Positions 7,979-16,777 of a stretch of 64,000 bases of DNA are shown here, piece by piece. Origin of the DNA: Poritiphilus flavus (GTDB lineage: Bacteria > Bacteroidota > Bacteroidia > Flavobacteriales > Flavobacteriaceae); NCBI RefSeq assembly GCF_009901585.1, contig NZ_WXYO01000009.1:1-64000 (forward strand), given 5' to 3'. A model generated the notes under the pieces. The model did not search any database. It saw only the letters and a list, made by a program, of their open reading frames with translations, and had not been told where the DNA came from. How positions within the stretch are numbered: position 1 is the stretch's first letter; every line of letters starts with the position of its first letter. The position numbers were made by a program, and so were the translations under genes.

Positions 7979-8449
7979 ATGGAGAAACGCCAGCTCGGTT
8001 TTGAATTGACAGTTTACGACAATATGGACGAACTTTCGGCCGAAGACCGATCCTTAATGCAGGCCGCGGTGCAAGCGAGGGAGGATGCCTATGCACCCTA
8101 TTCCAGGTTTAAGGTAGGTGCGGCAGTACTTCTGGACAATGGGGAGATTGTTCTGGGCAACAACCAGGAAAACGCTTCATACCCCTCAGGCCTCTGTGCT
8201 GAAAGAGTAGCTGTTTTTCAGGCAGGTGCTGTTTATCCTAATTCCGCGATAAAGACAGTGGCCATAAATGTTGGTTCTCAAGATCCTGCGGCGCCATGTG
8301 GTAATTGCAGGCAGTCCATAGCCGAGTACGAACAACGCCATAAGAGCCCGATCGCACTTCTTCTGATGGGAGCCTCCGGGGTGGTATACAAGTGTAATTC
8401 CATAGCCGACATTCTTCCTCTGAGCTTTGACGGTTCCTACCTTGAGTAA
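7979..8449 (+). CDS. cdd: Cytidine deaminase
   Basis: A 156-residue tetrameric-type cytidine deaminase, which hydrolyses cytidine/deoxycytidine to uridine for pyrimidine salvage. Zinc ligands are visible as C73 in GLCAERVAVF and C107/C110 in PCGNCRQ, with E75 as the proton shuttle. APYSRFKVGAAVL (about 39-51) and NQENASYPSG are typical substrate-pocket segments. The position between porV and pdhA is the same as in other flavobacteria. It sits after the porV terminator, so it should have its own promoter. Confidence 0.93.
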   Translation: MEKRQLGFELTVYDNMDELSAEDRSLMQAAVQAREDAYAPYSRFKVGAAVLLDNGEIVLGNNQENASYPSGLCAERVAVFQAGAVYPNSAIKTVAINVGSQDPAAPCGNCRQSIAEYEQRHKSPIALLLMGASGVVYKCNSIADILPLSFDGSYLE

Positions 8450-8543
8450 GATTTGAACAACTTATTTTCCTACCAGAAAATGCCTGTTTTGTTATAGGCT
8501 TTAAGCTTTTTTGACAAATCTTTTTCACTATTGATATAATGTG

Positions 8544-8551
8544 TATTTTTG
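8544..8551 (+). promoter_or_regulatory. Putative -7 box of the pdhA-pdhC promoter
   Basis: TATTTTTG fits TAnnTTTG, 78 bp upstream of the pdhA start. A T-run lies at the distance of the -33 box but lacks the final G. Confidence 0.4.
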
Positions 8552-8628
8552 TTTTTCCTCATTACGGATAGCTTAGCTGAAAAGGGCTGGTAGTGGGATT
8601 TGTAGAATACTAATAACATTAGGATTTA

Positions 8629-9627
8629 ATGGAAAAAATAACCAAGAAAGTTTACCTGAAATGGTATGAAGATATGCTGTTCTGGCGCAAATTTGAAGAT
8701 AAGCTGGCAGCTGTGTATATCCAACAAAAAGTCAGGGGCTTTCTACATCTCTATAACGGCCAGGAAGCAGTATTGGCCGGGGCTTTACACGCCATGGATC
8801 TTACTAAGGACAGGATGATCACGGCTTATAGGAACCACGTACAGCCTATTGGCATGGGAGTAGACCCAAAGAGAGTAATGGCAGAACTGTTTGGAAAAGT
8901 AACCGGTACTTCCAAGGGAATGGGCGGTTCTATGCATATTTTTAATAAAGAACATCGCTTTTATGGCGGGCATGGTATCGTTGGAGGGCAAATTCCACTC
9001 GGAGCAGGCCTGGCATTTGCGGACAGGTATTTCAAGAGAGATTCTGTTACCCTTTGTTATATGGGAGACGGGGCCGTAAGACAAGGCTCGTTCCACGAGA
9101 CCTTTAACCTGGCCATGCTTTGGCAGTTGCCAGTGGTATTTATCTGTGAGAATAACGGATATGCCATGGGGACTTCAGTGGCGAGAACCTCGCATTCCAC
9201 GGAGATCTGGAAATTGGGTCTGGGATACGAAATGCCCTGTGGCCCTGTAGATGGTATGGATCCTGTGACCGTTGCCGAAGAGATGAGCAAAGCCATAGAG
9301 CGGGCTCGTAGCGGAGGAGGACCAACCTTCCTGGAGATGAAGACCTACCGGTACAGAGGGCACTCCATGTCTGACGCCCAGCACTACCGTACTAAAGAAG
9401 AAGTAGAAGAATACAAAAAGATAGACCCGATCACTCAGGTATTGGAAGTAATCAAAGAAAAAGGATATGCTTCTGATGAAGAGATCAAAGAGATAGACGA
9501 CCGGGTAAAGGAAAGGGTTAAAGAGTGTGAGAAGTTTGCGGAGGAATCTGAATTCCCACCAGTTCAACAACTCTACGATATGGTTTACGAGCAGGAAGAC
9601 TATCCATTTTTACAACACAAATTATAG
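8629..9627 (+). CDS. pdhA: Pyruvate dehydrogenase E1 component, alpha subunit
   Basis: A 332-residue E1 alpha subunit that binds thiamine diphosphate and decarboxylates pyruvate together with an E1 beta chain. The ThDP motif begins with GDGAVRQGSFHETFNLAMLW (about residue 146) and ends at CENNGYAMGT. The conserved HGIVGGQIPLGAGLAFA and the phosphorylation-loop equivalent YRGHSMSD are also present. It is followed after 3 bp by pdhC, so both are one operon. No pdhB (E1 beta) gene lies in the window; in flavobacteria it is commonly elsewhere in the genome. Confidence 0.95.
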   Translation: MEKITKKVYLKWYEDMLFWRKFEDKLAAVYIQQKVRGFLHLYNGQEAVLAGALHAMDLTKDRMITAYRNHVQPIGMGVDPKRVMAELFGKVTGTSKGMGGSMHIFNKEHRFYGGHGIVGGQIPLGAGLAFADRYFKRDSVTLCYMGDGAVRQGSFHETFNLAMLWQLPVVFICENNGYAMGTSVARTSHSTEIWKLGLGYEMPCGPVDGMDPVTVAEEMSKAIERARSGGGPTFLEMKTYRYRGHSMSDAQHYRTKEEVEEYKKIDPITQVLEVIKEKGYASDEEIKEIDDRVKERVKECEKFAEESEFPPVQQLYDMVYEQEDYPFLQHKL

Positions 9628-9630
9628 GAA

Positions 9631-11280
9631 ATGGCTGAAGTAATCAATATGCCGCGATTGAGCGATACCATGGAAGAAGGTACCGTTGCAAAATGGCTTA
9701 AGAAAGTTGGGGATAAAGTCGAAGAGGGCGATATCTTGGCCGAGATAGAAACGGACAAGGCTACGATGGAGTTTGAGTCCTTTCACGAGGGTACCCTGTT
9801 ACATATAGGTATTCAGGAAGGAGATGGGGCTCCGGTTGATTCTCTTTTGGCTATTATTGGTGATGAAGGTGAGGATATTTCCGGACTGCTTAACGGTTCT
9901 GGTGAGCCTGCTGCGGCCGAAGCCGCTCCTGTAGAGGAAGCCAAGCCGGCGGAACAGCCTGCACCAGCCGCGGCAGAGGCCGCATCCGCCCCGATTCCCG
10001 AAGGTGTGGAAGTAGTCAAAATGCCAAGGCTTAGCGATACTATGGAAGAAGGTACCGTCGCTACCTGGCTGAAAAAAGTTGGAGACAGTGTTGAAGAAGG
10101 GGATATCCTTGCAGAGATAGAAACGGACAAGGCTACTATGGAGTTTGAGTCCTTTTACTCAGGCACCCTTCTGTATATTGGAATAAAAGAAGGGGAATCA
10201 GCCCCGGTGGATGAAGTTTTGGCCGTGATAGGCCCGGAAGGTACCGATGTAGACGCTGTCCTGAATGCAAAACCGGCTGCCGAAGCAGCAGCAGAAAAAC
10301 CGGTGGCTGAAGCAGCAGTTGCAGCGGCGGTCCCTGCGGAAACCGCGGCGGCTCCCAGTTCCAGCAACGGACAAAGAATATACGTATCCCCACTGGCCAG
10401 AAAAATGGCCGAGGAAAAAGGCATATCCCTAAATGATGTCAAAGGCACTGGAGACAGCGGACGTATCATAAAACGCGATATTGAGAATTATCAGCCTGCA
10501 CAAAAAGAAGTGGCTCCTGCACCGGCAGTGGAACAGGCAGCATCTGCAACTCCGGCGCCCGCGGCTGCTGTGGCCCCTGTACAGCTTCCGGTAGGAGAAG
10601 AAGGTTCTGAAGAGGTTAAAAACTCTCAGATGCGGAAGGTAATTGCCAAACGTCTCAGTGAATCTAAATTTACTGCGCCCCATTACTACCTCACCATAGA
10701 GGTGGATATGGCTAACGCCAAGGCTTCCAGGTCACAGATCAATGCATTACCGGATACCAAAGTATCCTTTAATGATATGGTGGTTAAGGCCTGTGCCATG
10801 GCCTTGAAGAAACACCCGCAGGTGAACACTACCTGGAACGGAGATACCACCAGGTACAATCATCACATACACGTGGGCGTGGCCGTAGCGGTTGAAGACG
10901 GACTGGTTGTTCCTGTGTTGAAATTCGCGGATCAGATGACCCTTACCCAAATAGGTGGTGCCGTAAAAGATCTGGCCGGAAGAGCGAGGATCAAAAAATT
11001 GACCCCTGCCGAAATGGAAGGAAGTACTTTTACCGTTTCCAATTTGGGAATGTTCGGAATTTTGGAATTCACCTCCATAATCAATCAACCGAATTCCTCT
11101 ATTCTGTCAGTAGGAGCGATTGTAGAAAAACCTGTGGTACGAAACGGTGAAATTGTGGTTGGTAGCACTATGAAAGTTACCCTGGCCTGCGATCACAGGA
11201 CAGTCGATGGCGCGACAGGAGCTCAATTCTTACAGACCTTAAGGGCGTACCTGGAGAATCCGGTTACTATGTTGGCATAA
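9631..11280 (+). CDS. pdhC: Pyruvate dehydrogenase E2, dihydrolipoamide acetyltransferase, two lipoyl domains
   Basis: A 549-residue E2 core protein. Two lipoyl domains (about residues 1-78 and 129-206) each carry the lipoylation site in EIETDKATMEFESF; their DNA is nearly identical over long stretches, suggesting recent duplication or conversion. Ala/Pro/Glu-rich flexible linkers follow each. A peripheral-subunit-binding domain (YVSPLARKMAEEKGISLNDV, about 250-285) precedes the catalytic acetyltransferase domain (about 325-549), whose active site is DHRTVDGATGAQFL (His about 522). It transfers the acetyl group to CoA. Co-transcribed with pdhA and closed by the terminator at 11309. Confidence 0.95.
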   Translation: MAEVINMPRLSDTMEEGTVAKWLKKVGDKVEEGDILAEIETDKATMEFESFHEGTLLHIGIQEGDGAPVDSLLAIIGDEGEDISGLLNGSGEPAAAEAAPVEEAKPAEQPAPAAAEAASAPIPEGVEVVKMPRLSDTMEEGTVATWLKKVGDSVEEGDILAEIETDKATMEFESFYSGTLLYIGIKEGESAPVDEVLAVIGPEGTDVDAVLNAKPAAEAAAEKPVAEAAVAAAVPAETAAAPSSSNGQRIYVSPLARKMAEEKGISLNDVKGTGDSGRIIKRDIENYQPAQKEVAPAPAVEQAASATPAPAAAVAPVQLPVGEEGSEEVKNSQMRKVIAKRLSESKFTAPHYYLTIEVDMANAKASRSQINALPDTKVSFNDMVVKACAMALKKHPQVNTTWNGDTTRYNHHIHVGVAVAVEDGLVVPVLKFADQMTLTQIGGAVKDLAGRARIKKLTPAEMEGSTFTVSNLGMFGILEFTSIINQPNSSILSVGAIVEKPVVRNGEIVVGSTMKVTLACDHRTVDGATGAQFLQTLRAYLENPVTMLA

Positions 11281-11308
11281 TCGAACTATAAATCATATGA
11301 ATAAATAA

Positions 11309-11346
11309 AAAGCATCCTGTATTATAAAGGGTGCTTTGTTTTTTCC
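11309..11346 (+). terminator. Terminator after pdhC
   Basis: Stem aaagcatcc / gggtgcttt (one T-G pair) with an 11-base loop and a following run of six T, 28 bp after the pdhC stop. Confidence 0.8.
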
Positions 11347-11361
11347 ATAAAATCCAATTCA

Positions 11362-12405
11362 ATGAAAAACAGTATTCTTGGTTTCGTTCTCCTCCTGCTG
11401 ATCAGCTGCGGTTCCGGCGCCATTAAAACTACAGACCCGGCCACCGTAAACGGCTCCTCCGTAACCTTAGCGGATAATACACCTAAGGGTCCGGCAAGTT
11501 CAATGCCGGCAGAGCCTGAAGTAAAACCTGAAGCGGGTCCAAAGCCATTTACGGATACCACCAGAATAGGAGGGATCATGAATTTCCTGGCTTCGGATGA
11601 TCTGAAAGGAAGGGATTCCGGGTCTGAAGGAATAGCAAAAGCAGCCGAATTCATCGAAGGGATCTTCGAACAAAACAACATAAGCCCGTATTTTGAGAGC
11701 TACAGAGACACGCTTTCCAATTTTAAAAAGACGGCCTACAATGTAGTTGGGGTTCTGGAAGGAAACGATCCCGAATTGAAAAAAGAGTTTATCCTTATCG
11801 GGGCGCATTACGATCATATCGGCATCATAAAACCCGTAAACGGAGACGCAATCGCGAACGGGGCGAATGACAATGCCTCCGGTACTACCACCGTACTGGA
11901 ACTCGCCCGATATTTTGGGAACAGAAAGTCCAATAAGCGCAGCCTGATCTTTGCCTTTTTCAGCGCCGAAGAAAAGGGACTGTTAGGTTCCAGACACCTT
12001 GCGGAAAAGCTCAAAGAACAGGAGTTGAACCTCTATACCATGCTCAACTTTGAAATGACAGGAGTTCCTATGAGAGGTAAGAGTTATTTTATTTATATCA
12101 CCGGCTACGATAGATCTAACCTGGCCGAAGTGAGTAATAACTATGCTGGGGAAAAGTTGATTGGCTTCCTTCCAAAATCTAAAGAAGTAGGGTTATTCAA
12201 AAGATCGGACAACTATCCGTTTTACGAAGTTTTTCAGGTTCCCTCGCATACCTTCTGCACCTTCGATTTTAGCAACTTTATCCATTATCACGGGGTTGGA
12301 GATGAGGTTTCAGAAATGGATTTGGATCATATGGCCAAAGTAGTCAATAAAATGATCCCGGTAGTGGAAGGCATCACTAATGCTGCAACTCAGGAAATAA
12401 AATAG
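11362..12405 (+). CDS. M28-family zinc peptidase lipoprotein
   Basis: A 347-residue lipoprotein (MKNSILGFVLLLLISCGSG, lipobox Cys at residue 14) with a low-complexity Pro/Glu spacer and then a peptidase M28 domain. The two-zinc site is seen in LIGAHYDHIG (about 150-159), ANGANDNASGTTTVLELA (about 169-186) and FFSAEEKGLLGS (about 197-208). Family members are aminopeptidases or carboxypeptidases; this one likely acts in the periplasm or on the cell surface. It is followed after 4 bp by an SDR gene, so the two are probably co-transcribed. Confidence 0.9.
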   Translation: MKNSILGFVLLLLISCGSGAIKTTDPATVNGSSVTLADNTPKGPASSMPAEPEVKPEAGPKPFTDTTRIGGIMNFLASDDLKGRDSGSEGIAKAAEFIEGIFEQNNISPYFESYRDTLSNFKKTAYNVVGVLEGNDPELKKEFILIGAHYDHIGIIKPVNGDAIANGANDNASGTTTVLELARYFGNRKSNKRSLIFAFFSAEEKGLLGSRHLAEKLKEQELNLYTMLNFEMTGVPMRGKSYFIYITGYDRSNLAEVSNNYAGEKLIGFLPKSKEVGLFKRSDNYPFYEVFQVPSHTFCTFDFSNFIHYHGVGDEVSEMDLDHMAKVVNKMIPVVEGITNAATQEIK

Positions 12406-12409
12406 ACCT

Positions 12410-13090
12410 ATGGCCAATGTCATAATTACCGGCTGTAGCCGTGGTATAGGATACGAACTTGCGCGCCTTTTCGCTGAAGAAGGACATCAGGTACTGGCTT
12501 TATCCAGGAATGATGGACCTATTGCAGATTTGGGACATCCAAACATCTCCAGCTTCCCTTTTGATATTTGTAACTCCGCTGATCTGGAAAAGCTGCAAAG
12601 CTTTTTAAATAAGAATTGGGAGGCCGTGGACATACTGATCAACAATGCCGGAAAACTGGAAAATAAGCCTTTCCTGGAGACGAGCCGTGAAGATTTTGAG
12701 TCGGTCTACAGCGTGAACGTTTTTGGACTGGCAGAGCTAACCAGGATCGTAATCCCGTACATGCCCAAAACCGCTCATGTAGTGGTTATCAGTTCCATGG
12801 GCGGGGTACAGGGAAGTATGAAGTTTCCGGGTCTTGCCGCCTACAGTTCCAGCAAAGGTGCCGTGATTACTCTGACAGAATTGCTTGCTGAGGAATTTAA
12901 AGAAACCGGCCCTTCCTTTAATGCGCTGGCTCTGGGTGCCGTGCAGACAGAGATGCTGGCCGAAGCCTTTCCCGGTTACCAGGCGCCGACTACCGCTTTG
13001 GAAATGGCCACTTATATAAAGGATTTTGCACTTAAGGGACATAAGCATTACAATGGCAAATTGCTGCAGGTGAGCAGTAGTACGCCCTGA
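12410..13090 (+). CDS. Short-chain dehydrogenase/reductase (SDR) family protein
   Basis: A 226-residue classical SDR. The Rossmann NAD(P)-binding motif is IITGCSRGIGYELA (about residues 4-17), the structural motif is INNAGKLEN (about 77-85), and the catalytic Ser and Tyr-x3-Lys are in VVISSMGG and AAYSSSKGAVI. Substrate cannot be inferred. It starts 4 bp after the M28 peptidase stop and converges on the VOC gene with a 7-bp gap. Confidence 0.9.
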   Translation: MANVIITGCSRGIGYELARLFAEEGHQVLALSRNDGPIADLGHPNISSFPFDICNSADLEKLQSFLNKNWEAVDILINNAGKLENKPFLETSREDFESVYSVNVFGLAELTRIVIPYMPKTAHVVVISSMGGVQGSMKFPGLAAYSSSKGAVITLTELLAEEFKETGPSFNALALGAVQTEMLAEAFPGYQAPTTALEMATYIKDFALKGHKHYNGKLLQVSSSTP

Positions 13091-13097
13091 TCCCGAA

Positions 13098-13493
13098 CTA
13101 TTGCGCTTTATCGCTTACAAACATCCACTGAATGCCGTAAGGGTCTTTCAGCATGCCAAAGTCTTCTGTAAGTGGGAAAAGAACCTTTCCGTTTTCCGAA
13201 AGCGCCGCAAATATTTCCTCCTTTTTAGCCTTATCGGCAAAGCTTACAAATAGGGATATATTCGTTCCTGCCTGTACTTCATGGCCCGGAAGATCATCTG
13301 AGGCCTTAATACGCAATTTTCCGGCTATCATTTCGCTGTCAAATATCCTATGCCCAACTTCCTCCGGGACTTCCATTGGGGCCTCTGCAAAAGTCTGTAG
13401 CTTAACTAATTTACCGCCAAAGGTTTTCGAATAAAATTCCATGGCTTCTTTACAGGTTCCGGGAAAAGCGATATAAGGTAAAAGTGTGGTCAT
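13098..13493 (-). CDS. VOC family protein (PhnB/glyoxalase-like)
   Basis: A 131-residue single-domain vicinal-oxygen-chelate protein. TTLLPYIAFPGTCKEAMEFY at the start, KTFGGKLV, and the C-terminal FGMLKDPYGIQWMF are typical of the PhnB-like/DUF1428-neighbour branch of the superfamily, which often forms dimers. The metal ligands of true glyoxalase I are not clearly complete, so an enzymatic role is open. Single gene, convergent with the SDR gene. Confidence 0.85.
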   Translation of the reverse strand: MTTLLPYIAFPGTCKEAMEFYSKTFGGKLVKLQTFAEAPMEVPEEVGHRIFDSEMIAGKLRIKASDDLPGHEVQAGTNISLFVSFADKAKKEEIFAALSENGKVLFPLTEDFGMLKDPYGIQWMFVSDKAQ

Positions 13494-13609
13494 GATAGTA
13501 GTTATTTTGCGGGTAAGGATGGCACGTATTCGTGCCCCATGGAAATCATCAAAGTTCGGTGTACTCCTAAAGGTATTGAATTACGGGTAATAATGCCAGT
13601 GGGAGCCGG

Positions 13610-15622
13610 TCAATGAAACAGGAATTCCTCCAGCATTCGTGAGAACTCGTCTCCAAGGTTACTATTGGTGAGCACAATGTAGCCAACTTTTTGCTGAGGA
13701 TTGTAGGCAAATTTACAATCGTAATCCCCGTTATTGCCGCCATGAGCAAGTAGTTTTCCCTTGGCAGTCTCCTGCACAAAAAAACCGTGCGAGATGTATT
13801 GTGGGGTGTCCGGGTCGTAGATCTTCTGATCTGCTTCCAATACGGTTTGAGGGGTATAGAGCAATTCATAAGACCTTTTACTGAGATGTTTCTCTTTCAA
13901 TAAGCCAATTACGAATCGTTGAAAGTCGTGGGCGTTAGTCACTACACTGGATGCCGGGCTTGGCATATACTCTTTTCCCTTATAGCTGGGATACTGCTGA
14001 TAATGCCCCATGGCCGTGTTTTTTTCCTGGCTGTCCGCGTAGTTGTAGAAAGTGTTCTTAAGCTTAAAAGGTCCTGCTACCTCTTCTTTAAAGATCTGTG
14101 GCAATTTCTTTTGGGTGATTTGCTCCAATACCCTCCCCAGGTAGTTAAAGGCTTCGCCAGAATATCCAAAGGCGGTTCCCGGTTTAAAGTTCAGGGAGAT
14201 CGGGCCACCGGATTCCCAGGTCCCTGGTCCGCCCCAGGCCCAATTCGGCAAGCCGCTCTGATGATTAAGGACGATCCTTGCCGTCAGCAGTTTATAACGC
14301 TCGTCTCCTTCCAGATTTGGGAAGGGCAGGTATTCGTACAGGGGTTTGTTCAGATCAATTATACCGCGCTCGGCAAGCCTCAAAACCATCACCGCGAAAA
14401 CCGATTTAGAGATAGATGCCGCCTCAAAAAGCGTATTCTGATCCGTCAGTTCAGCGGTAGCCAGATTTTTATATCCAAAATTCTTGTCGTAGACCAGCTT
14501 GTTGTTTTGAATTAACGCTACGGATACCGCAGGTATATTCAGGTAATCCATCCAGGTCTTTATGAATTCGTCAGTACTCCGGGCCAGGTCCTTGCCATCT
14601 CCAAAAAGCATTTCAGAGCCTTGTGTCTTTGGATGAGGTTTTACCTCTACGTTTATAGTATCCAGCGTAGTATTCTGGTTTGCGACAACCGAGATGGACT
14701 GGGGTAGTTCATATTGCAATTTTCTCGTATTCTGTTTAAATCCCACCGAATATATGGGTGAGCTGTACCATCTGTTGGGTTCTATAAGGTAAGGACCCTG
14801 CGGCAGTACCGCCTTGAAGTATCCCGTGGAATCTACCCTTACTTTTATCCAAAAATCAGGGTTTTCAACACCCCGCAGGCTGAATTCGTCTATCCGGACC
14901 TCCTCAGGCAGCTTCAAATTACCTTCAATACTTCCCACAGAAGCATTGCTTTGCAATAGCATGACGTCTCCTAATCGTTGGCTCCCGCTACTTTTTTGGA
15001 AGCCGTCTTTCCATAACACATTGAGCTGATTTGGCTGGTTTGGATCCTGGTCAATGATAAAATGATCCAGGCCCAAAACGGTATTTGCTTTTATTTTATC
15101 TCCTAATCTGATCTTCCATTCGTAAAAGGTCTGATTCCCCTGATGCTTAACCGCGACTTTGGCATTATCCAGGGATACATCAGCATGATGTGGGTCCCAA
15201 AAAGGATGTTTTTTAACCAGTTCCAGGTGCTTTTCGGCCCCAACGTAGAAAAAAGGGGCACCGCCTTTGTTTTGGTGGTAACGGTCTAAATAGACCAGGG
15301 CGTGGTCCTGGGTCATATGGCTTTCTCCGTTTGCTCCTATATGCTCATCGTCTATGACCACGACCCCTAGGTAAAGCGCTTTCTCTACTTCGTTGTATCC
15401 CACGCAAAAACGGGCGGCAAAATCCTCCCTGGTTTCATTGTCCGGGCCGTATTTGTTGTCCACAATATACCAGGGTAGCTCATCGGGCCATTCTTTGAGT
15501 GAACCGTCAATGCTGATGTCTTCCACGGGATAGGCGATCGCAGATACCTGGGCAAATGTTGTACTGAGAAATAATGCAGCCAGCAGTGTCTGGAGTATGG
15601 TTTTGAGATGTGATGTATGCAT
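13610..15622 (-). CDS. Secreted CBM9-like domain fused to a serine beta-lactamase-family hydrolase
   Basis: A 670-residue exported protein (signal peptide ending about ...FAQVSA). Residues about 30-225 resemble the DOMON/CBM9 sugar-binding fold (ISIDGSLKEWPDE, LYLGVVVIDDEHIG, FYEWKIRLGDKI). After a linker strand domain comes a class C/beta-lactamase-related domain (about 355-670): nucleophile motif SISK (about 402-405) in FEAASISKSVFAVM, YSG-type motif GYSGEAFNYLG (about 485) and HGG (about 625) in LAHGGNNGDY. Such domains occur in D-aminopeptidases, esterases and penicillin-binding-protein-like enzymes, so the substrate is open. It starts 6 bp after the C45 hydrolase gene, in the same operon. 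Confidence 0.85.
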   Translation of the reverse strand: MHTSHLKTILQTLLAALFLSTTFAQVSAIAYPVEDISIDGSLKEWPDELPWYIVDNKYGPDNETREDFAARFCVGYNEVEKALYLGVVVIDDEHIGANGESHMTQDHALVYLDRYHQNKGGAPFFYVGAEKHLELVKKHPFWDPHHADVSLDNAKVAVKHQGNQTFYEWKIRLGDKIKANTVLGLDHFIIDQDPNQPNQLNVLWKDGFQKSSGSQRLGDVMLLQSNASVGSIEGNLKLPEEVRIDEFSLRGVENPDFWIKVRVDSTGYFKAVLPQGPYLIEPNRWYSSPIYSVGFKQNTRKLQYELPQSISVVANQNTTLDTINVEVKPHPKTQGSEMLFGDGKDLARSTDEFIKTWMDYLNIPAVSVALIQNNKLVYDKNFGYKNLATAELTDQNTLFEAASISKSVFAVMVLRLAERGIIDLNKPLYEYLPFPNLEGDERYKLLTARIVLNHQSGLPNWAWGGPGTWESGGPISLNFKPGTAFGYSGEAFNYLGRVLEQITQKKLPQIFKEEVAGPFKLKNTFYNYADSQEKNTAMGHYQQYPSYKGKEYMPSPASSVVTNAHDFQRFVIGLLKEKHLSKRSYELLYTPQTVLEADQKIYDPDTPQYISHGFFVQETAKGKLLAHGGNNGDYDCKFAYNPQQKVGYIVLTNSNLGDEFSRMLEEFLFH

Positions 15623-15628
15623 TTATGA

Positions 15629-16741
15629 TTATTTAAAAGATAGTATTAACTGTTCCCGGCTCTCCGGGTTAATAAAAGTGATCTGAGCGGCCTCCTGAGT
15701 TTGTTTCGGATAACTGGCAACATACCTGAGATAAGTTTCCTGGTTATGGATAGGCAAGATAGAACAGACCTCTTCCAGCCTGGAGAAACTATTCAACTTG
15801 GGCTCCATGCCATCCTCAAACCGGGTCACCAGGGAATCGAGATATTGGAAGCGCAGACAGAATCGGTTTTGGTAGCCCTTTATTTTGTAATCGCGATTCC
15901 CTATAGGGAAATTCGTATGACTAAAAAAGCCGGATGCCGCAGGGGTTTTCTTTACGATGGTGTCTTTTGAGATCTCAAAATTTACTACTCCATCCCGTGA
16001 AAGAAGTAACAGGTTTTGGGGAATGGCCAGGGGTTTTGTTTCAATAAAATTAACGGCTTCTGACATTGTGGGAGCCTCAAGCAGTTTCCTTATCGCAAAA
16101 GAAAGTGGTAGCCCGGACTTATCCATCCTAAGCATGGGCAGGGAATTGCAGCTCAGGGCAATGGCTTTAGAAGCCCCGCTTAACCCTATACTGCCTGGCA
16201 TCGTAAAGACATAATGATCTTTATGCGCCAGTATAATTGGCCTGTTTTGACCGTGAAGAAAATCCGGGAGGTCCTGGTTATAGGCTACAAAGTTTTCGGA
16301 ATTTCCCTGGTAAGCGATGGTGGAACAGCTTTCGAAACCAGCTGTAATGAAATTGTATATCTCTTCCCCCAAATTGTAGCACAGTATAAGATCTCGATCT
16401 AATTGAGCCCCGTCTGCAATGCCATTTATCTCTTCTAACAGTTCCGGAGCTTCTCGTTGAACGGCATCCAGGAATTGGCTGTGTTTAGAGACGATAAGCA
16501 ACATACTGTCTCTCTGAATACCCAGTTCAGCACCCATGGCACTTTCCCATTTGGCCACTTGGGACCCTATTTCGTCTTTGAGGATTCTTCCGTGCTCATA
16601 ACCCCTTTCGTAGGCTGAGCCCTGCTGTGTGATATAGTGGATAGAGGCCGGTTGTTTAGCCTCAACTGCTTCTTGTTCCTGCTGCTTTTGCTTACAGGCT
16701 ATCAAGGTCAAAAAAACAAGTGACAGGTATATTAAGCGCAT
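15629..16741 (-). CDS. C45-family N-terminal-nucleophile amide hydrolase, lipoprotein
   Basis: A 370-residue lipoprotein; the ATG at 16741 (MRLIYLSLVFLTLIACKQ) is preferred over a TTG five codons upstream because it begins the signal peptide directly. The fold matches the acyl-CoA:6-aminopenicillanate acyltransferase/C45 family: RGYEHGRILKDEI near the N-terminus, an expected autoproteolytic Cys in FESCSTIAY (Cys about residue 139), NQDLPDF and GSIGLSGASKAIALSCNSL. Members cleave linear amides or beta-alanyl conjugates. It sits between an AraC regulator and a beta-lactamase-family hydrolase, which suggests the pair processes one amide- or peptide-like substrate outside the cytoplasm. Confidence 0.8.
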   Translation of the reverse strand: MRLIYLSLVFLTLIACKQKQQEQEAVEAKQPASIHYITQQGSAYERGYEHGRILKDEIGSQVAKWESAMGAELGIQRDSMLLIVSKHSQFLDAVQREAPELLEEINGIADGAQLDRDLILCYNLGEEIYNFITAGFESCSTIAYQGNSENFVAYNQDLPDFLHGQNRPIILAHKDHYVFTMPGSIGLSGASKAIALSCNSLPMLRMDKSGLPLSFAIRKLLEAPTMSEAVNFIETKPLAIPQNLLLLSRDGVVNFEISKDTIVKKTPAASGFFSHTNFPIGNRDYKIKGYQNRFCLRFQYLDSLVTRFEDGMEPKLNSFSRLEEVCSILPIHNQETYLRYVASYPKQTQEAAQITFINPESREQLILSFK

Positions 16742-16777
16742 AACCGTTTTTGTCAAAAATAGCGGGGCCGGAAGAAA

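Noticed and set aside
9813-10683. Several minus-strand frames of 84-105 residues across pdhC
   Set aside because: They are shadows of the Ala/Pro/Glu-rich E2 linkers and lipoyl domains, giving Ser/Pro/Leu-rich translations without domains.
13521-13536. Perfect hairpin ggcacg-tatt-cgtgcc downstream of the beta-lactamase-fusion gene
   Set aside because: No T-run follows on either strand and it is 74 bp from the stop, so it is not supported as a terminator; it may be chance.
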